Shown: piece after piece, positions 45,265-57,200 of the stretch | How the letters are laid out: each line of letters opens with the position of its first letter | Numbering within the stretch: position 1 is the stretch's first letter | Assembly (NCBI RefSeq): GCF_921293095.1 | Contig: NC_060257.1 | Span: forward strand, 57,200,968-57,264,967 | Length of the DNA stretch: 64,000 nt | Origin: Ischnura elegans | Lineage: Eukaryota; Arthropoda; Insecta; Odonata; Coenagrionidae | Direction of reading: 5' to 3' | Notes under the pieces: generated by a model | What the model was told of the DNA's origin: nothing | What the model saw: the letters and a program-made list of their open reading frames with translations, nothing else | Database searches by the model: none | Program-made: the position numbers and the translations under genes

Positions 45265-48200
45265 CTGAGAAAAAATCCACAGCGTAAGAAACTATAATGG
45301 CAGTATTCAAAATAATTATTTCCTAGTGCAATCAAAGACGGTGACAGAATTAACTGACAGAAAAAGTAAATACCAGGCTAAACTACGGTTTGTTTAGTTG
45401 GGGTGCAGCTTATAAAAATTCTATAAGATCCATTGTTGTATTGCAAAAAAGGCTTATTAGAGTAATTTTAAAAAAGAGCCGTTTTGAAAGTTCCTTTCCT
45501 TTATTTCATAGTATAGGCTTGCTTCCAATGAGAAATCTTTTCATTTACAAGGTTTTACGTCGTTTTTTCATGAGAAGTGGAAATACGGGGTTATTATTAT
45601 ACAACCATCCTTCCTTCACCCTACGAAGATCATGTATTTCTTTACCTAGGACTAACCTTACGCTGTATAAACGTCGTTTCTTGTTTATTGGGCCAAAAGT
45701 GTACAACTTATTACCCGTATCATGTCTGAAAACAAAAAATAATTATGTAATTATGAAAAATATTCAGCCTTGGCTGTTTAAAATGCAAAGTGTGGAGGAT
45801 TTTTTTCTATGATGTAATACCATGTAATATATATGTACGTACTTGTTTCAATTCAAATGTTGTGCTTGCTTCAATTGAAATGTTGTTCTTGTTTCAATTC
45901 AATTGTTGTGCTTGTTTCAATTCAAATGTTGTGCTTACTTCAATTCAAATGTTTATATGTCAGCATGACCCTAAGCATATGATGGTAGCCAAAAAACAGG
46001 TTGTCCTTAATGGCTACCTAAAGTTACTCCGTTTTCGGTAATTAATTCTATTCTGTACTTTTATTTTTTGGAGTAATAAACAATTATTATTATATTATTA
46101 TTATAACGGCGATGCAAGAAATGGTAATTCGTGTGAAAGTTCAGCTATTTAGTTTTCTGCTTGATATTGCATAATTACATTCGCAGTTACACTGACAGAT
46201 TTAAATAATGACTGCTTCACATATATAACGGCTTTCGGGCGTTCCTTTGCGTAGTCTTGTCTAAGAGCGGCGACAGTGGATGGAGAAACTGTCCTGTGTG
46301 GAGAACGCCGCGGAAACCTCATAGCCAATGACTACTTCATTTCACTCTTTTATGTATCATTAAAACTTTTATTTACACCAACACAAAGAATTCCTCTTGG
46401 TGGAATTTGGGTACCGCAAATGAAAACACCTGTCATGGGATCATCTTTTACAACTAGCTAATAAAGAGCAGCATAGGCTTAAAATACAGGAAAAAATCAC
46501 TAGCAACATATTTTATTTATTAAACAACCGATAGCAATCTTTGGTGCTACAATATTGTCATATTTGTCAAGGAATAGTTGTTTAATACACATGTGCTAAA
46601 CTTTTGCATGATCTTAGTTTTTAATGCATTAAGATATGGGCCTAAATATCGTTGTAATTTGGGTGTGAGATGTTCGAAGACCAATTAGTACTCTGTAAAT
46701 CATTCCAACTATATTAACACGGGCATTTTTGGAAGCCAATTAAAAATATTGAAAAGTTGCAGGATAAATCAAGACTTCCACGGGCAGACAGGGACCTACT
46801 TCATGTAATCTCCTTGATGGAATGAATTTTTCCTTAATTACTCACCATTGAGTCCCTGGTGAGATGGTAGGGGGCATCGGAATGCATGTAGACGGCGAAC
46901 ATGACGATTGGATGGACGAGGTATGCGCAGAAAGAGAGCCTGCTGAAGGGTACGAATACCCTGTTGGACAGGATGGCATTCACTGGACCTGTTGAGAAAT
47001 TGGCCGGAGAAAAATGAGGAAATGAACTTATAACACATTTGACAGATGGGACTGACGAAGGGCATGGAAAAACGTTCATTATGTTAGGATTTAGGGATGT
47101 GCGAATACTCTAAAATTCGAGTCGAGTCGCGTAGTTGGTGCTCTACTCGAGTAATTCGAGTGGCATTACGAATGTCGAGTCGAGTAGTTTCGATTACAGA
47201 GCTGTCGAGGCCAGTAAGTTCAGAAAACTGCCGACAGGAAGCGGTATCATGAAATATTATTACAATGGTGCAAATGTTTTTACTCAGGCTTGTTTCTGGC
47301 AGTTCGGATACGTATATACTAATTTAATGGATCACATATTGCTAAAGGTCTATTCATTTCAATAGTGCTTATGGAATTTTCCAAGACACGTTAATTTTGA
47401 TAATGACACAATTACCCTCAACATCCCTCATCATCTTTTCCTTTTTACATCAAGGTAAGCATTCCGAAAATAAAATTCCCTAAAGGCCGTTTTACACGGA
47501 GCACGGAATTGCGCAGGTTAGAGCTGCATTTATTTCTAAAATGGCGTGGAATTGCGCGAATGCATGAACGAAATTAGGACAGGGGCTATTTTGCCGTCTC
47601 GCATCCACGCATTCTCGCATGTGTTCTAGCAATTCACCGCTTTACACGACGCAATTTTGATTGCGCCTTCACACGTACGTCAGACTGCGCAATTCCGTGT
47701 ACCGTGTAAAACGGCCTTAAGGGATGTGAAAATGAGAATAAGTTGTGGCTTACGTATATTATCATATTGGCAAATCCAGAAATGACCAAACTCGACTCGA
47801 CTCTCCCCTAGTACCCCATCTACCGTGGAACCTTCCCCCCTCCCCCCATCCTGCTCCTCTTCCGAAACCCTAAAAAACGACCCTTTCTCCCGCAACCCTC
47901 AATATCCCCACTTGTCGACACCCAAACCCCATCCTCCACCTTACCCTCCCCTTAAAGTATAATAACTATATAAGGAAGAACTCTTACGACTTATGCTACA
48001 CTTGATAATGTTGTTAGTAACAACGAAACGCGTATTTCAATGTCCAATTTTACTAATAATGAAAATATTTGCTGATAGGACAATTTAGTGGAGAGCTGCG
48101 TCAAACCAATCCTGAGCCTGAATCTTACCATCATTTTTTCCATCCCTTCCAAGGGACAGCTCCAGCGATCGCTTCGATGATGGCGGAAAAATGACCGTAT

Positions 48201-51200
48201 CAAGCGATCATTTCCCAAGCTTTGAATAATGGGGAAAGGATGTTCTCGTCGATGCTAAAAATCTGGCGGCCAAGAAAGGTGAAAAAAAGTCGTTCACTTA
48301 TGTCGCCTAACGTATTGGGACACCCTTCCAACATGGCGTCCTTTCTAAATCCTGGGATTTAGGTGCATATGATCCTTCTCAAGTATCCTTGCGACTGACC
48401 CAATCGTGCAAGCTCGGAATGTTTCGAGCGGCGTCGTAGCGGAAGGTGGGAACTGCGACAATAGGGATGATGGATGGAAGGAGAGAGAGAGAGGGGCAGG
48501 TATTGCCATGATTTCTCAAAAGATTTAGTTATTAAATGGAAACGAAAGACAGTCTCAAAAATCCTCTTCCCACTTGGCAACACAGCTAACTTAATCACGA
48601 AGAGTACACCACGGAGGTCTAGAATTGACTATTTCCTGGAAGCTAGGCTTCGACTATCGCGTTTTGATTGGTTTTCAACCCTTCGAGTGCCAAACGATTT
48701 TCTAAGTGCTACGTTAAGATTGCCGAGGCAGTTTTGCTGATTTGTGGTTTCACCTTTTTAATGCATTCTTTGACGAATTTATGGTGGTATGCATTAATTT
48801 TTATAATTTAAAGAAAATTGTTAATGTTAAAATAAAAAGGATATAGACTATTGAATGATTAGTGAACTATCGGCATCTGAGAGTGACGTTGCAGGAGGTG
48901 CGCAATAGCGCCCTCCGGCACTCTAAAGGCAGTTTTACACGGTACGCGGAATTGCGCAATCTGACGTACGTGCGAAGGCGCAATCAAAATTGCGTCGTGT
49001 AAAGTGGTGAATTGCTAGAACACATGCGAGAATGCGTGGATGCGAGACGACAAAATAGCCCCTGTTCTAATTTCGTTCATGCATTCGCGCAATTCCACGC
49101 CATTTTAGAAATAAATGCAGCTCTAACCTGCGCAATTCCGTGCCCCGTGTAAAACGGCCTTGAGGGTTAAGAAGCCAAGTGCCCTCCAACCCCTCAAAAA
49201 ACTTGGGACTGCCTCTCTGTCGCAAAGATATTTCAAATGGGCTCCAACTGGCGAATTTCCATACAGGTTTAGGATTTGTAGGCTGCATTTTCCGGGTTTC
49301 ACCGCGTCGTGGTTGCGTTGGGGACAGCAGTTTCTCCTGCATTCCAGCAGGCGTCTTCAGGTCGAAGTGAAGACGCCTGCTGGAATGCAGGAGAAACTGT
49401 TGTCCCCAACGCAACCACGACGCGGTGAAACCCGGAAAATGCAGCCTACATTACCAGCGCACCGCGGAAGCCTTCGCACCAACTTTAGATTTAGGATTGT
49501 TGACCGGTGATGATGATGAAACTTACCACCCCTTCCAGTTCCGCAGCAGATGACTATCCATCCCATGGCAAGACCCCAAGTTGTGTGTGAGAGTGCGGTG
49601 TGGGCTGCAGATTCCAAGGGCCCGATCTTGCGACCGTAGAGGCCGTAGACTAAGGAGAAGGTGACTGCGGTACACAGCATCCATGCGATCGCGGACGCCA
49701 CCTGTTGGGAGTGATAAAGATTGTGATCATTATTATTATTATCGTATTCTACCAATTAAGGTAGGTTTCCATGGAGTATTCAAGAAGTGATCTGGGAGCC
49801 TCCGTTTCCTTCCAGCGCTGCCTCATTTAATTCACTGTAAGGCCTACTCCCTTTCAATCTATCTAAAAATCCTATTCTTTTCCTTCCCCTCCCTCGTTTC
49901 CCTAACATTCCACCCTCTAACACCATTTTCAACATCCCCTCCCCGCTAAACACTAACTCCATCCATACCTTCTGTCTCCTCCGTATCTCATCTAAAAGCT
50001 GTCTCTCCTCGCCAACCATGTCCAGTACTTCGTCGTTCCTCCTCCTCTCTGTCCATTTCACCCTCTCCGTTCTTTTCTATACCCACATCTCGAATGCCTC
50101 CAATCTACTCTCGCCTTCTTTCCTCAGATTCCACGTTTCCGCACCGTGGAGAGCTACACTCCAAATCAAACTCTTCACTAACCTTTTCTTTAAACTCTGA
50201 CATAACAATCCTCTCAGAAGCTCCTTCCTGTTCATGAACGCCTCCTTTGCTAGTGCAATTCGCTTTCTGATGTCCTTGCTACTGTGTCCATTTTCCTCTA
50301 ATGTGCTGCCCAAATAGTTAAATTGCTCTACCTGCTCAATTTTTTCCCCACATACTTTTATCTTGATTCTCACATTCCTCGCTCGCGATACTTTACAAAA
50401 CCGCATTACCTTAGTCTTCTTGTGATCAATAACGATTGTGATAACAACAATTTTTTTTTCATAAGCATTGTTTTGAGTTCGAATTATGAAGGAAGCCAGC
50501 CATAAAAGGCTTCCGTGCTGATGGTTTGATCACTGCATTTTTCTCGGGGTTTCCCCCGCGTCAGTTGTCTTGTTAACTACAGTTTCGCTGGTTAATCTGC
50601 CGGCGTCTTCAGTTCGAAAGACTCTGGAGAACAACAAAGCTTTACTTCAAGAATTTCAATTTTAATACTAAATAATATCTTACTATCGTAAGGCTGTGAT
50701 AAATGCTATTTTGTATTAGGTAGCCGTAACTTTTTTTTGTGGCAGTTCCAATTAAATTGGAATCTTAGACAGTGATATCTAAATATCACATGTTACTTTT
50801 TTCATCATTTACCGAGCAACTAAGCATTAATTTAAGAATTTCAATTTTGTTACTAATATCTTACTATTTTAAGGCTGTGATAAATGTATTAGGTGGCCGT
50901 ACGGTTTTTTTGTAGCAGTTCCTCTAAAATCTTATTTCAAAAAATTACGCTGTACCTATCTTTTGTTACGTTCACTCTCAATGATTGCCTATTATTTTTT
51001 TATTGTTTCAGTAATGTAGATAGGGCTAACGCAGGAATCAATATTTTTATTCAATTACTTTATCTATTCAAGGAAATTTTCTTACCAAAGACCATTAGAA
51101 TTTAACGAGAGTGTGCTTGCTATATTTAATAGGTCCTTGTCTAAGATTATTGGCATATTCTCGAAAGATCTCGTTCAAATCGAAGTACTATAGTTTTTAA

Positions 51201-54200
51201 TGTTTAAGGATTTGACTTACCTTGGAAATTTTCTTATAGACAACTTCTTGCGTAAGCAAATAGCCCACGGCCATGCCGACCATGTATGGGCCCAGTCGAG
51301 TCCATGGCTTGTCGTACAGCTCATCAAATAGTGAGAAGGGATCTTCGATGCTAGAAAGATAACGTTAATTCCTATCAACAAGGTGTATGCTGGGATACGA
51401 AAGATATCACAGGCTTTGGGTGCATGTGGATATAAATTTTATATCATAGGAGGCCGGTAAAGTAATTTCCATGATACAGATACGTGATACACTAGCAGGA
51501 TATTGTATTTATTAAACTACTATACCGGCCAAGGTGGGTTTATGCATGTATATGGAGCATATTGCCGATAACTCTGGCCCAAAATTCCTCCCCTAGTGAT
51601 GGAAAAATATCGGGAAAAATCGATTTTTTCCTTTAGACACTGTTTTCATTGTTGCATCCCCCAATACATTATCACCATCCGAGAACCTAGAAGCCCTCTA
51701 TTAAGGCCTGTAAATTAACGATACGATATATTACTACACGATACGATATATTACCACACGATACGATATATTAATGCACTATAGATTAACCCTTACAAGT
51801 TAATGTCTAAATGTATGAACGCGTGAATGAACACTAAAATGCATCGTGTAACCACCCAGCTTGTGCAAACGCATGGACAGAAAAAAGAACATGTTGTAAT
51901 TTGGTCCATACATTCGTAAATTTTTCGTTCCGGTCCAACAAAATCGTTCATAGATTTAAACATTAAATCATACGTGCTAATGTATCGTGTATACAGGCCC
52001 AATTAGCTCTATGTATAGCGGAAGTTTAAATACTAAATGAGGAATTCTTCGGTCACCAATTATTTTTATGATACGGATAGCGCTTTTTACGGTATCTTCA
52101 GATTCATTTAAAGATGACAGAAACTGAATCGCCTATAAATTTCAGTCTTTGTGAGTCTTGCCTATGCTAATATTTCTTTTTGATGTTTCCCGTCCACATA
52201 TTGCCGTCTTCCTTTTCTATAAAGGCATGAAATGAATACCAAAAGAAATTCTTGAAGAACTGGGTCCTCTTCTTAATAGATACTCCTTTTTTACTAAATA
52301 TTTCGAAAAATTCAATCAAATTCCCCACTGAATTAGTTTTTATATTCTTAAAAACATTTTCGACCCTTTTTTTTATGAAGAAAACGTTATCATGATTCTG
52401 AATTCTTTGTACTTCAAAAAATATTTTCACGAAGGAAAAAAGGCAGGATTTGAAAATGTGAAAATTAATACATTTAGCTGAAATTCATCCTTAATATCAG
52501 TATACATACCTTGGTGAATGTTTGGCGATATAGGTGATGATGCCAGTTGTGAACCAAGATGATACCAGGATGAGCAAGCCGCTGGCAAGAGCTGTCCGGA
52601 AATGCCTAGAAGGGTTAAAGCATTACTTTTGTTAGAAAATGCAAACAAAGTTAAAATTACTCTATCGAAAGACCGTAAATTACTCTAAAATTTTAATCGA
52701 TTCGCAATTTTATTTAATTCAATTAAATAATCCTTTTTTTCTGGTTCCCGCCGCGTCCTTATATTTTCCTGCAAAGCGTTCCGCCTTCCTATATTGCGGT
52801 CTTCCTCAGTTCACTGAGCCAGAAATAAGTGAAAGAAGGAAAACCCAAAAGTGGAAATTTCTTCCACTCAACTCCGCGCGGAAACCTAACTAGACTGTAT
52901 TGTAAATTTTCTTGTACCGGCAATTTTCTTTCCAGATAAATGGGACTAATTCATTTAAACTATGTGAGTGTAATAAAATAAATGATTTAGTAAAATTTAT
53001 GAATTGATCAGAAACCGGATTATTGTGTTCAGTGATGATGTTCTTTCGAATATTTTGCTCTTTTGTTATCTCTATAAGAACCTTGATTAGTAGCACTCGT
53101 TATGATACATAGTGGGAACATGAAGAAGGAATTATGTGGTATTCTCTTTGCTACATGGCTTTGTTATAAGTAAGAGGTGAAGCATGCTAACGCTCACATG
53201 CGATGTAATTCATTTTCCGCACAGGGCTCTAGCTGCCTTACAGAGAAAACGCGCAATAGAGATAAAGTGGTAGAAATAAAGTGGTTGATTCTTTGCCACG
53301 TGATTTTGTAACAAGTAAGAGGTCCACCTTAAACCGATGTACCAGGTGAGTTGAATAAGTAATGCAACCAATTTTTTTCACGGCCAATTTTGGTTGAAAA
53401 ATCTTGCAATTTCTCGTGGAACATTTTCAAACATTCCCCCTTCGTTTATTGTAGTTACATTGACTTCCGATCTTTGACCGTTTGTATGGATCGGAAAAAT
53501 CTATTTTTTTCAAATCCATCTGGCATACCACAGTCCTCACACTTAAATTTATACACTCCACTTTTGTCCATTCAATCATATTTGTCCTTAGAATTGAATA
53601 AAATCTTGTCAAGCGTCAATGGGTTATAAAATGAAATATTGCAATTATTTTTAGGGAAGACATTCTGGAGTTTATACGATGTTATTTCTAATGGTAACAA
53701 AGGTTGGCTACCTTTCATCAAAACTGCCTTCCATTTGAAACATTTCGTATAAACTCCAGAACGATTTTATATACTGAACTCCCCTCGCAATCCATTTTCC
53801 ACGCAGGTCTCAAGCGACCTTATTGAGAATACGCGAAGAAGACATGAAGTGCTAGAAATAAAGTGGTAGTCTGTCTGCTAATTGATTTTGCTGTAGGTAA
53901 GAGGTCTACCTCAAACACGCTGCCGCTTGTATGCGATATAATCCATTTTCCGCGAGGCGTTCAGGATATTTTTTTGGATACAATTAACTCGGAGTTGTCG
54001 TGTCATTCCATGGCTATAGAATTTGCTCGAGGAAACGTTTTACTGACTCGAAAATTAATTAGATAGGGATGAAAAAATTAATCTTAGCGAATCGTATACC
54101 AACCTGGTCGAAAGAAGAAGCAGTATTACTCCAAGAGTGTAGAACTGTGTGTCATCAGCCAGATACCAACTCCATACCATGCACTGCAAGTAAATGTAGA

Positions 54201-57200
54201 GTCAACGAGTTATATTATACGATCTCGTCAAAGATTGGCATCAGGCAACAGCTTTTCTTCACAGAGTTAATAACACTTAAAAGCAAATTGATTTCAAAAT
54301 TCATTGGTTATGAAGACATCAATTATCGGAATTATATTATCAATTATCAGAGTTCTGTGTTGTTATTATAATGCCTAATATACATGTACTAGCATCGACT
54401 GCAGTTACAATTCCTTAATTACTTAGCTATGGCAACGTAAACATTTTGTTGGATGCACTTGTTACCATGGAAACGCCGAATATCGTAATGTGCAGTGATG
54501 GAAGAGATCTGAAATTTGTGTTGATTTTGATTGAGATATTTTTCGTTTAATTTATGCTATTTAAGAAAAGAGTGGTAGCTTATTTTTACAATGGACTCCT
54601 AATAATGGTAGACATTTCAAATTTCAGAGGGGTATTTTTTACGATTAAAGCTTTATTTTCAGTGGACATAAGTATTTTCATAAATAATTTTTAGGAAGTT
54701 TATTTTTTTGCTTAACACGTAATATGCAACTGCCATAGGAGCAATTTTAGCATGAATATTTTAAAATTATGCGACGACCGCCGTGAATTGGACTCTAGAG
54801 AGCAGTTGGAAATTTAAAAAAATATTTAAAGACAAGACAGCGCTCTGATAAACGTATATCTTTGCCCATACTTTTCCCCTATTCTGGCATCCGTTTTTAA
54901 AACTTCATGCCTTCCTTCGTTAGGTAACTAGGTAACAATAATAAGATAAATACATCATAATTTACTCCTAAAGATGATGATTACTCATCGAAACCGGGGT
55001 TGCATCATGTAAAAAAGTAGTGGTGTAATTAATGGTGAAATATCCAAGAAACTTTAAGATTTATTTTAGTTATAGCAGTAAAAATCATTTATCTATCATT
55101 ATTTGCGCGGATGATATGGAAATGTAAGTGATACCATGATCGTTATGCAGCATTCCACGGATGGGGAGAGAGTCGTAATATTCCCCAGTTACCGAGGCCA
55201 TCAGCTACAACAGTGGAAGCTTGAAACTGAGTTGAGGAACTGGAGATAAATGAATTTACCGATTTTCGGGTTTCATTCAATAAATGCGTCGATCACAGCA
55301 TGAAAACGATAGCTTTGAGCGACCATCAACAATTGATTACTTACCATAATTATATAAACTTACCATTTGATCGACTGGGTAAAAGGTGTTGATGTACAGA
55401 ATGTTTCTCCACCAGTATTTCGGGCAGAGGTCATCGTCAAGTGTTGGGGGTGGAAATATGGACACTTCCTTTAGCCAGCGTGCCGTTACCTCCACCATTG
55501 CTATGGCGATGAGGTATGTTGGAGTCAGCCTGGTAGAGAGAAAAATGAAGTGCACCCATGACCAAAAAGTATTCAAACAAATAAAATTCTCCAATGCTTA
55601 CTCAGGGAATAGGGTCTCATGTTATTTGAATTGTAAATGTAGAATTTAATATTGTTAAATGTTTTCAATAATGTATAAATATATATCTGAAAGGTATGAA
55701 TATATAAATAGTATGCTGGTACCATAAATTGAATTTTCATGTGGCATGCAAATTTATTATGGCAACAATAATAGTGCAAGGAAGTTGATGGCTTGAGGCG
55801 TTACTATGGAATTTATTCATACTGAATGAAAATTAACCTATGTTTTTCCATGTAAAATATTTATTAGATCACTATCATTATCATTAGATGGTATAATAAA
55901 TATTTTATTTGGAAAAACATAGTTAAATTTTCATTCAATAGTGCAATGATATTCACCGTATACACATTGTAAAACCATAAGTATTTTAATGATTCTAATA
56001 AATATTTTTGAGGGGTAAAATTTGTGAAACCCTAAAGATTTTTAAAAAAGAAAATTTACTCCGGAAAGAGAGCTTACTACCCACCTACATACCACACTAG
56101 TGACACCTCTCGGCTGCATTAATAAAATACTTTTGTGAATAACTTAACAGTTACACGATTCATTCTTCCGTTCATTTTCGCGTTCATGCATTTACAAATT
56201 GACTCGAACGTGTTCATTTAGCGTCTAACCAGGTTTTTTGCTGAGGCAACGTTTTACGTCAATACTCCGTGATTACCGTCGTATCATGCATGAAATCTCA
56301 CCCTTTCTCTTATTTCTCTCAGCAATAATTTTTCAACTTCATGCCCCGGAAGTCCTGGTCTTATGAATATTTCAGGTAACGTTTCCGGAATGATGCCTCA
56401 CAGACCCGATAATGAACGCCATTGTGTCACGCATTTTGATGGGAATGCAAAGAATTTTTGGGAAGCATGTGAAATAATGTTACGAAAATCACGTAATTTT
56501 TTTGACGTCCGTGAGATGGGAGATCTTGTTTATCCCGTTTCTAAGGAAAAGGGGTGAGAGATAACAAGTAGAATGGCCATTATGAAACCAATCCGGCTAC
56601 CTAACTTTTCAGGATTTCCGGTTTGGGCCCCGCAAGGCTCAATTTGTCTGGCACAGAGGCTAATTCGACGGACCCTTCATCGCTAATTACATCGAGAAGT
56701 AGCTACATTTTTTTCTCGATATTTAAGCTTCGTAATTCCATGTAATTGTGGTCATTACATGATTTGGAAGGAATTTTTGAGGTTGGATGTTTTGAATAGT
56801 AATCGATATAGTTCTCGTAATGAAGTCGTTGAAACTGAGGAGACCCCACTGACAAATTATTAAAGTGGTAACGGTGTGCAAATTTTTCCGTTAACATGTT
56901 TCATTTTTTTCACTCTCTATAAAGCAAATCTTATTGATCGCTGGACAGACTCTAGATACAATATGTATATAATACGTATTGTATCAAACTATATATTGTA
57001 AATATACAATATATAGTGACACTATATGCACGTTAACAGTTACTGCATTTTTTTAAAAGTTGTATGAAGAGCCCAATTTCATTTATTAACAGCCGTTAAA
57101 GTTACATCGGAAGGATACATTTTCAAATATGAATTGATAAAAATCAAATGTATTTCGTTTCTTGATGAACTTGTTTATCATTAAATTTAATCAGCCCGAA

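Noticed and set aside
49067..49755. Open frames of 115-132 residues on both strands around 49.1-49.7 kb
   Set aside because: They run through the foldback hairpin, which is why both strands encode similar peptides; only the 49527-49701 part is a real exon.
52167..52430. 87-residue Phe/Lys-rich minus-strand frame in an intron of the NRF-6-like gene
   Set aside because: No splice sites or phases that fit the gene, no recognised domain, composition typical of AT-rich intron.
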